Positions 1 through 8,509 of a stretch of 64,000 nt of DNA are shown here, one piece after another (positions within the stretch are counted from its first letter, which is position 1; each line of letters starts with the position of its first letter). This DNA is from Oceanobacillus jeddahensis (GTDB lineage Bacteria > Bacillota > Bacilli > Bacillales > Amphibacillaceae). The stretch covers positions 273,121 through 337,120 of the forward strand of contig NZ_CCDM010000003.1 of assembly GCF_000750635.1 (NCBI RefSeq). The letters run 5' to 3'. Both the position numbers and the translations under genes were made by a program. Under the pieces are notes generated by a model. The model made no database searches. It worked only from the letters and a program-made list of their open reading frames with translations, and was not told the DNA's origin.

Positions 1-484
1 ATAAGATAACACGGTTTTGCGTACGGTCAATATCAGTGATTTTCACTTTAAGCGTACGATCTAAATAATCACTGAAATCTTCTACATAATAGGTTTCAAC
101 TAAAGATGCTGGAATAAAACCACGTACCCCGACATCAACAACAAGACCGCCTTTAACAACTTCTTTAACCGTTGTTTCAAAAGCCTCTCCTTGTTCATAT
201 TTTCTTTCAAGTTCTTCCCAAGACTGCTCAGCATCTACGGCTTTTTTCGATAATACCACTTCATCATCATCGATTTTCTTTACTTTTAAAGTAACCTCTT
301 CTCCTTCTGATAACACGTCAGTGGTGGATTCTACATGAAGTGTGGAAAGTTCGCTTATCGGTAAAATTCCTTCTGTTTTATATCCGATATCAACAAGAAC
401 TTGTTTTTCTTCTAATTTTACAACTGTCCCCGTCACTGTTGTGCCAACTTCTAATACCTGAAGGTCTTTATTTTCTTCACTCAT
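1..484 (-). CDS. ypfD: 30S ribosomal protein S1 homologue, N-terminal part (cut by window edge)
   Basis: Translation from the ATG at 484 gives an acidic N-terminus and then two S1-type OB-fold repeats. The first spans about residues 15-75 (GTTVTGTVVKLEEKQVLVDI). The second starts near residue 98 and holds KGGLVVDVGVRGFIP. An AGGAGG site at 493-498 sits 8 bases before the start. The frame is open to base 1, so the C-terminus lies outside. S1 domains bind single-stranded RNA; in Bacilli this protein is a general RNA-binding, ribosome-associated factor. Position next to plsC and cmk matches ypfD of B. subtilis. Confidence 0.93.
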   Translation of the reverse strand, partial: MSEENKDLQVLEVGTTVTGTVVKLEEKQVLVDIGYKTEGILPISELSTLHVESTTDVLSEGEEVTLKVKKIDDDEVVLSKKAVDAEQSWEELERKYEQGEAFETTVKEVVKGGLVVDVGVRGFIPASLVETYYVEDFSDYLDRTLKVKITDIDRTQNRVIL

Positions 485-600
485 ATCCTTAGCCTCCTAG
501 TTACAGTTCACCTATTCAAACAATCGAATAGCAAAAAGATTATTCATTATACTCTACTTATAACTTCTAATAATTAGTTTTATTTGTCAAGTAAAGTCAA

Positions 601-1182
601 TTAATTTTTATGAATTTCGTATAAATTTCTGATTTCTTCCATAATTCCCTCTGACATATCTTTTGCAGAAGCTTTATTTTTTCGATAAACCTCTACATCC
701 ATTGGTTTTCCGTAAATAACCTTCGTCCGACGAAATAATTTATAATTACTGATAATCACGCAGGGAACGACTTCTGCTTGTGACCGGAGTGCGAAAAATC
801 CAACTCCCGGCAATGCTTTCCCAGGTTTGCCATCCTTACTTCTCGTCCCTTCAGGAAATAAGCCGAGCGTTCCCTCTTCTTCTAAAATTTTCAAGCCTCC
901 TCTTAGAGCGTTTCGATCAGCCAATCCCCGTTTGACTGGAAAAGCATGAACCCTACTTAATAACCCGCCTAAGAATTTGCCTTGAAAAAGTTCTTCCTTA
1001 GCCATAAAATGGACCGTTCTCGATGCTGTAATTCCTACTACAGGAGGATCCAGATTAGAAGTATGGTTGGTACAAATAATAACCGGCCCTTTTTTTGGTA
1101 TATGATGTTTTCCTGTTACTTTAATTCGGTAAAAGGGATAAAACAAAATGCTTATAATAAATTTTGCCACATGATATAGCAT
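601..1182 (-). CDS. plsC: 1-acyl-sn-glycerol-3-phosphate acyltransferase
   Basis: This 193-residue protein carries the acyltransferase HX4D motif (H40 to D45, NHTSNLD) and the phosphate-binding FPEGTRS motif (109-115). A hydrophobic N-terminal segment should anchor it on the inner face of the membrane. PlsC acylates lysophosphatidate to phosphatidate in phospholipid synthesis. I start it at the ATG at 1182, because AGGAGG at 1191-1196 is 8 bases upstream; a GTG at 1191 in the same frame would overlap that site. It lies between ypfD and cmk, as in other Bacilli. Confidence 0.93.
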   Translation of the reverse strand: MLYHVAKFIISILFYPFYRIKVTGKHHIPKKGPVIICTNHTSNLDPPVVGITASRTVHFMAKEELFQGKFLGGLLSRVHAFPVKRGLADRNALRGGLKILEEEGTLGLFPEGTRSKDGKPGKALPGVGFFALRSQAEVVPCVIISNYKLFRRTKVIYGKPMDVEVYRKNKASAKDMSEGIMEEIRNLYEIHKN

Positions 1183-1206
1183 AGGATCCACCTCCTGTTT
1201 CTTTAT

Positions 1207-1251
1207 GTTTTCTTATACAACCATAACAGCTTTCTGGTTGCATAAGAAAAC
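1207..1251 (-). terminator. Hairpin between cmk and plsC
   Basis: Arms GTTTTCTTAT and ATAAGAAAAC enclose a second pairing CAACC/GGTTG, forming a long interrupted stem. It lies after the cmk stop and only about 11 bases before the plsC ribosome site. There is no clear U-run after it, so it may be a weak terminator, an attenuator or an RNA-stability element. Confidence 0.45.
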
Positions 1252-1304
1252 ACTTTTACTGGAATAAGCCATCATAATCTCAGCTGAACTTTCATTTAAA
1301 AGAC

Positions 1305-1991
1305 TTAACGAATACCAAGCTTTTTAATAAATGGTCGGCATATCTCAAGTATTTTTTCTGTTACCTCATTGATGGATAATGATGTAGTATCTAACTCAAT
1401 CGCATCTTCTGCTTTGACTAACGGGGATGCTTCACGGGTAGAATCAAGTTCATCCCGCCGCTCTATTTCTTTTTCCAGTGTATGTAAGTCAGCAGGAATC
1501 CCTTTTTGATTGTTTTCCTCGAAGCGGCGTTTTGCTCGCTCTGCTACCGAAGCAATAAGGAATATTTTTACATCCGCACCCGGCAAAACATGAGAACCTA
1601 TATCACGTCCATCCATTACAACACTATTATCCTTTGCAAGTTCTTGCTGTGCAGCCACCATTTTTTTTCGAACCAATGGATGTTTTGCAATCTCTGAAAC
1701 AGATGCTGTAACATCTGGGTAGCGGATAGCTTCAGTAACATCCTTCTCATTGATATATACACGCTGTCCGTCTTCATGTTGTGCAAGCCTGATATCAATT
1801 TTATTTAACGTTTCCATGACTGCTTTTTCATCTTCCGGGTTAGTATTTTCTTGTAAGGTTTGATAAGTAAGCGCTCTATACATCGCCCCAGTATCCACAT
1901 AAATAATTCCTAGTTTTTTTGCAATCTGTTTAGCAACGGTACTCTTTCCAGCAGCTGCCGGACCGTCAATTGCAATTGATATACACTCCAT
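1305..1991 (-). CDS. cmk: (d)CMP kinase
   Basis: The P-loop GPAAAGKS (residues 10-17) follows the typical opening ISIAIDGP, and MDGRDIGS is the conserved nucleoside-monophosphate-binding part. The enzyme phosphorylates CMP and dCMP to the diphosphates in the cytosol. I use the ATG at 1991, since GGAGTG lies about 7 bases before it; the in-frame ATG at 2009 has no ribosome site. That start gives 228 residues, close to the 224 of B. subtilis Cmk. Confidence 0.95.
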   Translation of the reverse strand: MECISIAIDGPAAAGKSTVAKQIAKKLGIIYVDTGAMYRALTYQTLQENTNPEDEKAVMETLNKIDIRLAQHEDGQRVYINEKDVTEAIRYPDVTASVSEIAKHPLVRKKMVAAQQELAKDNSVVMDGRDIGSHVLPGADVKIFLIASVAERAKRRFEENNQKGIPADLHTLEKEIERRDELDSTREASPLVKAEDAIELDTTSLSINEVTEKILEICRPFIKKLGIR

Positions 1992-2009
1992 TTTCTTCAC
2001 TCCTGCCAT

Positions 2010-2364
2010 TAGAAAAACTTTCCTATCGTGTTAAAAGCCTGGCGTTTGCCAAGCGAATTCTATACTACATCATCATAACATATTCCTAATTTATTAAACA
2101 GTCGCGAATACTTGCAGCTTTAGTTGCGAGTATTTCAGTTATCACATGGTAATGATTCTGAAATAAGATATTAAAAAGTTACATTAAATTCTTTATACTT
2201 TTTTAAAGTGCAATAAAATTGCCTTCGAAAATTAGAATTTTTTCGAAGGCAATTTTACTTTTTATAATAAGAAAATATATCTTGAGGTATGAGTAATCAC
2301 CATCTCAAGGCAGACCATTTTTCTAATTACAATATGTCACTTTATTGAACTTTTTGAAGATCTC
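2010..2364. other. Intergenic stretch between ypeB and cmk
   Basis: This 355-base AT-rich gap holds one strong hairpin (2215-2256, listed separately) and a short inverted pair CTTGAG/CTCAAG near 2281-2315. I see no open frame with a ribosome site. The flagellar-brake and ypfB genes found here in B. subtilis are absent. Confidence 0.7.
2215..2256 (-). terminator. Rho-independent terminator after ypeB
   Basis: A perfect 17-bp stem (2215-2231 with 2240-2256, core TTGCCTTCGAA) closes on an 8-base loop. On the minus strand the second arm ends in TTTT. It ends the sleB-ypeB transcript. Confidence 0.85.
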
Positions 2365-3708
2365 TTAAATAACAGAGTTATAATTAATTTCTGTATCTGT
2401 TAGCTTCTCAATCTTTTCTTCTTCTCCAGTCTCTGCGTTAATAAATATTCGATATGTCGCATCATCTCTCGTTCCTAAAAATTCATAGGTTAGGATTTCT
2501 TCTCCTTGAGTATCATCGATAATCGCTAAATGATTCTCTTGAATCGCAACACCCTGATTAACTGCATCGCGAGCTTCTTCTTCTGAGATCGCAGGTTCTG
2601 GTATCTCTCTTTCCGTATGGTTCTTAAAGTAATTATTTGCTGTCAGCCCTGTAATATCTCCATTATCTAAAGCTACTTTTACTTCGACAGCGTCAGAGAA
2701 AATCCGAACGCCATCATCTTCATAGACAAATGAGTAAATACCGACCTGATCATATTCACTGCTTTGAAAAAGTTCCATTTCATCAAAGCCGAGTTCTTTA
2801 AGATAGTCTTCAGCAATTTCATAACCTTCATTTAAACTTAGTTGCTTTTCCTCGATATCTCTGGAAACTAACAAATGAAGCGGATGACCGCCTTTAACTG
2901 TTAAATCTGCATAACCCCGTTCCCCATTTTCCTCATAGGAAATACTATACATTGGTGTTAGTGCTCCGTCACCAGACGTAGAAATCGTCCAATCTGTTCC
3001 ATTTTCCTTGCCAAAAATCTTTTCCGCTTCTTTCATCGCTTCTTCTTCTGTAAGATCATCCCCTGTTATATTTTTATAAGAATGATCTTCTGTTCTTGTG
3101 CTGGTAGTACTATCTTCAGGTGTCTCTTCTGTAGAAGTATCAAAAGAGTCTTCCAACGCTTGGAAGCTATTAACCATCTCATTATCTTTTTCCTCATCTG
3201 TACTTAATAAAGCCTGCTCTACGTCCATCCATTTTGTACCGTCATTCAAGGAATGATGTTGCGCTTCTCTTAGTTCGTCACGTATCTCACCAGATTGTTG
3301 ATAGAATTCTTCTAGTTGCGCTGTCTCTTCATCTGTTAATGGGTCATCATCCAAGTCTCGAACCGCCGTCTGATAAGTAAAATCTCCTAGTTCCGATAGA
3401 AATTGTTCTGTTTTATGAATTGGCAATAAGCCCATTGGTAAATGACCTGCATTCGCATGTGCATTGGAACTGATCCGCCAAATATCAACAAATTGCGGTG
3501 ATAATTTATCAGGAGAATTCATTGCTAATGAAGTTCCTATTTGGTCATTTAATACATCCATATTGTATGTGAGTTCATGGAAGGATCTTTGATATTCATT
3601 TTCTGCTTGAATATTTAAATTATTTTTTTGTTGATTTGTATGATAGCCCCAAACAGATACAGAGATAAGGGCTACTGTCAATAATGCAATTGTAATCCAA
3701 CGATACAT
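2365..3708 (-). CDS. ypeB: Spore germination protein YpeB
   Basis: This 447-residue protein has one N-terminal membrane anchor (about residues 5-21), a long acidic region, and a C-terminal half of repeated PepSY-type units. Length fits B. subtilis YpeB (about 450). YpeB is needed for SleB to localise and stay stable in the spore inner membrane and cortex, and the two are normally co-transcribed. Here ypeB starts 16 bases after the sleB stop, with AAAGGTG as ribosome site. The polar insertion around residues 175-215 is low-complexity and probably exposed. Confidence 0.94.
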   Translation of the reverse strand: MYRWITIALLTVALISVSVWGYHTNQQKNNLNIQAENEYQRSFHELTYNMDVLNDQIGTSLAMNSPDKLSPQFVDIWRISSNAHANAGHLPMGLLPIHKTEQFLSELGDFTYQTAVRDLDDDPLTDEETAQLEEFYQQSGEIRDELREAQHHSLNDGTKWMDVEQALLSTDEEKDNEMVNSFQALEDSFDTSTEETPEDSTTSTRTEDHSYKNITGDDLTEEEAMKEAEKIFGKENGTDWTISTSGDGALTPMYSISYEENGERGYADLTVKGGHPLHLLVSRDIEEKQLSLNEGYEIAEDYLKELGFDEMELFQSSEYDQVGIYSFVYEDDGVRIFSDAVEVKVALDNGDITGLTANNYFKNHTEREIPEPAISEEEARDAVNQGVAIQENHLAIIDDTQGEEILTYEFLGTRDDATYRIFINAETGEEEKIEKLTDTEINYNSVI

Positions 3709-3724
3709 TAACTTTCACACCTTT

Positions 3725-4504
3725 CTAACTGCAGAATATATGTTTTCCAATTGTTTTAATCTGTGGTCTTGTCCATATCCATCCTGACGTTGCGGTATCT
3801 GGATTGAAATAATAGAGTGCATTACCTGAAGGATCCCAGCCATTAATGGCATCAAGTACTGCTTCTCTCGCTTGTTCATTCGGCTCCAGCCATATTTGTC
3901 CATCTGCTACTGCTGTAAACGCCCTTGGTTCAAAAATAACGCCTGATACTGTATCAGGAAATAGCTCGCTATTTACCCGATTGAGGATAACCGCTGCAAC
4001 TGCTACTTGCCCTTCATAAGGCTCTCCTCTCGCTTCACCATATACTGCATTTGCCATGAGCTGAATATCGTTATTAGAATAGCCTTGCGGGACATTCATC
4101 GAGCTGGTGGGGGCACTTTCTTCGCCGCTATTATTTCCTCCTGATGGAGCAGAACTAGTCCCATACATTTCTTGCTGAACCTTTTCTTTATCAAATTCTG
4201 TCGCCTGCGTAAGCTTATCCTTGACTGCTTGCCCGGCAAGTCCATCAATTTCCATTCCAAATTCATATTGGAAATTTCTTAAAGCCCAGTAAGTTCCCCA
4301 ACCAAATACACCGTCAATATCACCATTAAAAAAACCGATGTGTTTTAATCTGGCTTGTAATTCAATAACGTCGTCTCCAACTGCTCCTTGTTGAATCACT
4401 TGATCACTAAATGCACTTGTTTGTTCTGGTTTTGTAAAAATAAATGCAGATAGGAATACAAAAAGTGTTAAGCTGAAAATCATAGGCTTGTGGTGTCTTT
4501 TCAT
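3725..4504 (-). CDS. sleB: Spore cortex-lytic enzyme SleB
   Basis: The protein (259 residues) has a signal peptide (about 1-31), a peptidoglycan-binding domain (about 36-95, GAVGDDVIELQARL), a variable linker, and a C-terminal hydrolase_2 domain. The catalytic glutamate lies in AVYGEARGEPYEGQVAVAAV. SleB is a lytic transglycosylase that cuts cortex peptidoglycan containing muramic lactam during germination. GGAGG precedes the ATG. It is the first gene of the sleB-ypeB pair; the family is normally expressed in the forespore under sigma G, but I could not fix that promoter. Confidence 0.95.
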   Translation of the reverse strand: MKRHHKPMIFSLTLFVFLSAFIFTKPEQTSAFSDQVIQQGAVGDDVIELQARLKHIGFFNGDIDGVFGWGTYWALRNFQYEFGMEIDGLAGQAVKDKLTQATEFDKEKVQQEMYGTSSAPSGGNNSGEESAPTSSMNVPQGYSNNDIQLMANAVYGEARGEPYEGQVAVAAVILNRVNSELFPDTVSGVIFEPRAFTAVADGQIWLEPNEQAREAVLDAINGWDPSGNALYYFNPDTATSGWIWTRPQIKTIGKHIFCS

Positions 4505-4953
4505 ATTTTATGCCTCCATTTTCTTCTTCTAAACCTTTCTCTTATAAAACCTGCTGTTCCTTATTGTCTAGGAAAACCGGCTAAAGATTGGCAAAAGAGA
4601 GATTTTATCACGGAGAACACCCGTAAAAATTCCGCCATAAAAAAAGATTTATATAGGCAGGAAATAACAGGCGCTGACTCCCTGAATCACTCAACTAGCA
4701 TTCAGCAGAAGAATGATGGGAACAGACTGAATTCGCGATTTCCCGGAACTGGGATTGCTGCGATTGCTCGCCCCATCAAAGAGCTGTACATCGAAATACT
4801 TCCACTGAATGAAGTTTCGTTTTATCTAAGCCTATTTTCTGTGTAATTCTTCTTTTTATTCATAAACAATGAAAATCAAATTAATTGTTGAGCATTTTGA
4901 TCGTTTCTTATTCATCATGAAAAAAGCCGACGAACAACTATTTCGTCAGCTTT
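4505..4953. other. Intergenic stretch holding a family C repeat
   Basis: The 449 bases between prsW and sleB hold one repeat copy (4603-4824) and the prsW terminator. Open frames on the plus strand here are translations of the repeat and have no ribosome site. Confidence 0.65.
4603..4824 (+). repeat. Dispersed intergenic repeat, family C, long copy
   Basis: It opens with TTTATCACGGAGAACACCCG and closes with CACTGAATGAAGTTTCG followed by TTTTA. The same ends occur at 43286-43345, and the closing part recurs inverted at 26491-26520. Inside is GCGATTGCTCGCCCCATC, a variant of the GCGATTACTCGCCCC module found in unrelated repeats of this window. Confidence 0.7.
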
Positions 4954-4955
4954 TT
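4921..4955 (-). terminator. Terminator of prsW
   Basis: Arms AAAAAGCCGACGAA and TTCGTCAGCTTTTT pair with one mismatch (C/T). One arm overlaps the prsW stop codon and the other supplies the U-run. Confidence 0.85.
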
Positions 4956-5631
4956 ATCTATTATTTTTATACATTTTGTCAGGGAGAAAACGTATATCGT
5001 ACATTCTGGCATGCTTCAAACGATAAATCGCAAAAACCCATACGCCAGCTAAAAATATTGATAAGATAATAACAAATTGATTTAATCCCAATAATATGTA
5101 GTTATATACACCATGCAGAAGAAATGGTATGAAAAATGCAATTGTTAAGTATCTATGTTTGTATTTTGGTTTCATTTTTGCCTTCCCTAAATAATATCCC
5201 ATAATAATACCGAACAAAGCATGAGACGAAACTGGATATAGGGCACGCATCCACGCAAACTCAACTCCGTTTGATAATAAATAAAAGACATTTTCTAAGG
5301 AAGCAAATCCTAAACTGATTGCACTTGCATAAACAATCCCATCGTAATGGTTATCAAATTCGTCATGCTGATAAATAAGGAACATAAACATAAACCATTT
5401 AAAAAACTCTTCCAAAAAAGCACTTAACAAAAAAGCCTCGACAATAATCGGGATGTTGTTCAGTTCAGCATGAATTCCATATTGAATAAACATAATCGGT
5501 AACACAATTAATGCGCCAGTAATAAACATACGCGTTATCAACCAAAGCGGCTCTGTGATACGATCACGTAAATAAATAAAAGACATAAAAGCTACAGCAG
5601 GGGCTATACCAGCAGATAGAGCAGCTATCAT
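4954..5631 (-). CDS. prsW: Glutamic-type intramembrane protease PrsW
   Basis: A 225-residue polytopic membrane protein with the paired glutamates E74-E75 in LEEFFKW, the signature of PrsW peptidases. Further motifs (GFASLENVFYL, SHALFGIIMGY) fit the family. In B. subtilis PrsW makes the site-1 cut in anti-sigma factor RsiW and so activates sigma W under envelope stress. Its place beside sleB-ypeB is conserved. AGGAG precedes the ATG. No rsiW/sigW pair is in this window. Confidence 0.92.
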   Translation of the reverse strand: MIAALSAGIAPAVAFMSFIYLRDRITEPLWLITRMFITGALIVLPIMFIQYGIHAELNNIPIIVEAFLLSAFLEEFFKWFMFMFLIYQHDEFDNHYDGIVYASAISLGFASLENVFYLLSNGVEFAWMRALYPVSSHALFGIIMGYYLGKAKMKPKYKHRYLTIAFFIPFLLHGVYNYILLGLNQFVIILSIFLAGVWVFAIYRLKHARMYDIRFLPDKMYKNNR

Positions 5632-5665
5632 TGATTCTTACTCCTCTTCTTTAGTCGGTGAAAAA

Positions 5666-6631
5666 TTATATATCAAATAAATGATCCAGTTCTGCATTAT
5701 TCGCTATTCCAACAAGAAGTTTTATTCTTGCTTTTTTACTATCATAATCTCTTCCTAATAGAACGCCATTCTCCATAAGATCATAGGTGCTTCCTTCATA
5801 ATCATATGTAGGGTAGACCTCGCCTTCCACGGCAGAAGTTGTAATGACTACTTTTATCCCTTTTCGAATACATTCTTTAATGGCAGGCATCATCTCTTTT
5901 GCTACTTGTCCTCTACCAACACCTTCCAAAACAAGTCCGTCTACCCCACTCTCTATGGCAGCATGAATATATTTACCATCAGCTTCCATATATACTTTGA
6001 TAATATCTACTGACGGGAGCTCATTTTTTAACTCAAAATACTCCCGATATGTCGGTTTCTGAAATACTCGTACAGTATCATTATCAATAATACCTAAATA
6101 GCCATAACCAAAAGCATTAAAGCCCTGGATATTGGAAGCATGCTCTTTTCGGACATAGCGAGAATGAAAAATACGCTCATTAAACACAACCGTCACACCG
6201 ACATCTTTTAAATCTTCACTGCAAGCAGCTAAAATTGCATTTTTAATATTAATAAAGGAATCCGTTCCCACTTCTTTCGGCGAACGCTGTGAACCGGTAA
6301 ACACAATTGGAATACGGTAATTTGAAATAAGATGCATAAAATAAGATGCTTCTTCCAAGGTGTCTGTTCCCTGTGTAATAACTATGCCATCATAAGCTTC
6401 TTTATTTAAGTATTCGTCTAATTTTTCTTTGATTTTTATTAAATCAGAAAAATTTAAATGCATACTAGCCTTTTGAAAAATAGAATCAACTTTTACTTGG
6501 ATGCTAACAGGAACATCACAATATTCGATAATATCTTCCCCCGTTAATACACCTGAAGCCAGCTTGCCGCTTTTTTCATTTTTATCACTTGCAATGGTAC
6601 CGCCTGTTGCAATCATCAAGATTTTTTTCAT
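5666..6631 (-). CDS. ansA: Type I L-asparaginase
   Basis: The 321-residue protein shows both active-site signatures of the family: ATGGTIAS with T12, and TQGTDTLEE with T89-D90. It hydrolyses asparagine to aspartate and ammonia; type I enzymes are cytosolic, and there is no signal peptide. AGAAGG precedes the ATG. It ends 34 bases before prsW, so the two may share a transcript. In B. subtilis ansA lies elsewhere, so the placement here differs. Confidence 0.93.
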   Translation of the reverse strand: MKKILMIATGGTIASDKNEKSGKLASGVLTGEDIIEYCDVPVSIQVKVDSIFQKASMHLNFSDLIKIKEKLDEYLNKEAYDGIVITQGTDTLEEASYFMHLISNYRIPIVFTGSQRSPKEVGTDSFINIKNAILAACSEDLKDVGVTVVFNERIFHSRYVRKEHASNIQGFNAFGYGYLGIIDNDTVRVFQKPTYREYFELKNELPSVDIIKVYMEADGKYIHAAIESGVDGLVLEGVGRGQVAKEMMPAIKECIRKGIKVVITTSAVEGEVYPTYDYEGSTYDLMENGVLLGRDYDSKKARIKLLVGIANNAELDHLFDI

Positions 6632-6793
6632 GTAATTACCTTCTTTATTAGTTATGTGATTTTTTATCTTGATACATTTTACTGAAACAAAACGTATAAA
6701 CTACTTTCCGCCGGAGTCGTCCTCGTCTCTTCAACAAGACGAAGCCTGCGTATACTTTTTATATGTAAAAATAGTGCGTTGAAAACATAAGTC

Positions 6794-6856
6794 TTCTACT
6801 GACAGTCCCTTACTTAGCATTCTCTAGTATGGAGTAAGGGGTAAACTGCAGTAGAA
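6794..6856 (-). terminator. Nested inverted repeat after ypdA
   Basis: TTCTACTG (6794-6801) pairs with CAGTAGAA (6849-6856), and inside it CCCTTACT (6807-6814) pairs with AGTAAGGG (6833-6840). The two stems stack with internal loops. It lies 16 bases after the ypdA stop and probably ends or protects that transcript; there is no long U-run. Confidence 0.55.
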
Positions 6857-6871
6857 TTTATTCTTATATTC

Positions 6872-7843
6872 TTAAGAGAAGATAGAGTCAGCAATTTGTT
6901 CTCCATGGAAACGGCCGTTTTCAATAAATACTTTATTGTTATCATATCCGGCAGCCACTACACCAGCGATATATAAATTTTTTACATTTGTTTCCATAGT
7001 TTCCTCATTGTGTACAGGCTTGCCATTTTCGGCATTAATCTCTACACCCACCTGCTTTAATAAGCTGTAATCCGGACGGTAACCTGTCATAGCAAAGACA
7101 AAGTCGTTTTCAATCGATTCTTCCTGACCGTCCTTTTCATAGGTGAGATGGGTATCTGTTATCTCTGTTACACACGCTCCAAAAATCATATTTACCTTTC
7201 CATTTCGGATGAGCGATTCGAATTCAGGCAGAATCCATGGTTTTATACTTTCTGAATAGACATCCCCGCGGTAGATAACCGTGACATCTGCTCCTGCTTT
7301 ATGCAGTTCAAGTGTTGCATCTACAGAAGAATTTTTACCGCCAATGACAACAACTTTTTGATTAAAGTATTCATGCGCCTCTTTAAAATAATGGGTTACC
7401 TTTGGCAATGATTCTCCAGGAATATTTAAGTAATTTGGCTGATCATAATAACCTGTAGCCATAATTACTTTTTCAGCACGATATTTACCCTCATCCCCGT
7501 TATTTTTAACTGTATTTAAGAAAAAACTTTCTTCATCTTTTTCGATAGATACTAACTTTTCAAATGCATTCACCCGTAGTTCATTACGCTGGGCAACTTC
7601 TCGATAATAGACCATTGCTTGATTCCGCACTGGTTTTTTATTTTCAGAGATAAAAGGCACACCGCCAATTTCCAAACGCTCGCTAGAACTAAAGAATGTT
7701 TGGTGTGTTGGAAAATTACTAATTGTCTGCACGACATTTCCTTTTTCAATTAATAATGGGTTTTCCCCTTTTTTTTGAAGCTCTAATGCACATGCCATCC
7801 CGCATGGACCAGCTCCAATAATAATAATTTTTTCGTCTAGCAT
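6872..7843 (-). CDS. ypdA: YpdA family NAD(P)H-dependent bacillithiol disulfide reductase (putative)
   Basis: A 323-residue flavoprotein with an N-terminal FAD-binding motif IIGAGPCGMACA (residues 8-19) and a second dinucleotide motif VVVIGGKNSS near residue 167. The family resembles thioredoxin reductase without a CxxC pair, and none is present here. YpdA is reported to reduce bacillithiol disulfide. The bacilliredoxin gene at 56.5 kb encodes a likely partner in the same redox system. It is flanked upstream by a terminator-like hairpin and a composite repeat. Confidence 0.9.
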   Translation of the reverse strand: MLDEKIIIIGAGPCGMACALELQKKGENPLLIEKGNVVQTISNFPTHQTFFSSSERLEIGGVPFISENKKPVRNQAMVYYREVAQRNELRVNAFEKLVSIEKDEESFFLNTVKNNGDEGKYRAEKVIMATGYYDQPNYLNIPGESLPKVTHYFKEAHEYFNQKVVVIGGKNSSVDATLELHKAGADVTVIYRGDVYSESIKPWILPEFESLIRNGKVNMIFGACVTEITDTHLTYEKDGQEESIENDFVFAMTGYRPDYSLLKQVGVEINAENGKPVHNEETMETNVKNLYIAGVVAAGYDNNKVFIENGRFHGEQIADSIFS

Positions 7844-7872
7844 TTCTTACCCTTCCTCCATCTATCACTTAG

Positions 7873-7915
7873 AAAAACGATTCATTCGCTATCGATTAGT
7901 GAATCAATCGTTTTT
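7873..7915 (-). terminator. Terminator-like hairpin in the ypdA leader
   Basis: AAAAACGATT-C-ATTC pairs with GAAT-C-AATCGTTTTT; the C-C opposition is the only mismatch. In the ypdA direction the stem ends in TTTTT and lies about 30 bases before the ypdA start, so it could attenuate ypdA or stop read-through from upstream. Confidence 0.6.
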
Positions 7916-8006
7916 AACTTTATATTTACAAGTAAAATTTCTCACTTTCTATCGTACAACGAAGCGGACAGCATGGCAAATACAAAAGGTTATCCCTTTA
8001 AAGTGT

Positions 8007-8452
8007 GTGTTCAAAAAGTCCGATAAATAGGACCAAGTCGGCTAAGTTCGCGACGTCCTGGGGATGGGGCTGCGATTACCAATGTTGTCAGGTTAATGAT
8101 TTTTTTAATATTTTATTGGTTACAAATAGATAACAACAACTATCTAGCGGAGGAAAAACACGGAGACTCCTGTGGGAATGCGCAAATGTCTTCGGTGGGG
8201 CGAGTAATCGCAGTCCCACCGAAGACCCCGCAGAAAAAAAGTGCTCTTCTTTTTTTCGAGGAGGCTGAGCTCAAGCCCACGGAAAGCGTAGTGTTTTTCT
8301 GGGGTTGCGATTACTCACCCCACCGGAAAAGCAAGCCAACGCACTTCCGCAGGATGCGGTGACTTCTACGTTGCCCACAGGACGTGGGCGATCTTAGTAG
8401 AAGTTCCTTTTTCCGCCGTGTCATTTTTATTGGACTTTTTGAACTTCCTCTT
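8007..8452 (+). repeat. Composite dispersed repeat: family A carrying a family B insert
   Basis: The outer ends are GTTCAAAAAGTCC (left) and GGACTTTTTGAAC (right), a perfect 13-bp inverted pair. The left 30 bases and the right 130 bases match the copy at 41810-42086. The middle (8147-8300) is a different repeat: GGAGACTCCTGTGGG, then a perfect 12-bp stem GTCTTCGGTGGG/CCCACCGAAGAC (8188-8199 with 8215-8226), a second A/T stem, GAGGAGGCTGAGC, and GTGTTTTTCTGGGG. It resembles structured intergenic repeats I recall from other Bacillaceae. Confidence 0.85.
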
Positions 8453-8455
8453 AAA

Positions 8456-8494
8456 CAAATAAAAAACTCTTGGCATAAAAGAGTTTTTTATTTG
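8456..8494 (-). terminator. Terminator of gudB
   Basis: A perfect 16-bp stem (CAAATAAAAAACTCTT with AAGAGTTTTTTATTTG) and a 7-base loop lie 15 bases after the gudB stop. It could act in both directions. Confidence 0.88.
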
Positions 8495-8509
8495 TACCTT
8501 TATTAGCTA

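Larger units (their letters stand above)
7844..8509. other. Repeat-rich intergenic region
   Basis: These 666 bases between ypdA and gudB hold a terminator-like hairpin (7873-7915), a composite family A/B repeat (8007-8452) and the gudB terminator. No protein-coding gene is supported; the 88-residue plus-strand frame at 8096-8362 is translation of repeat sequence. Confidence 0.8.

Noticed and set aside
4490..4846. 118-residue plus-strand frame
   Set aside because: It begins inside the sleB start region, runs through repeat sequence and has no ribosome site.
8096..8362. 88-residue plus-strand open frame
   Set aside because: It lies wholly inside the composite repeat, has no ribosome site, and its sequence is what the hairpin repeats give in that frame.
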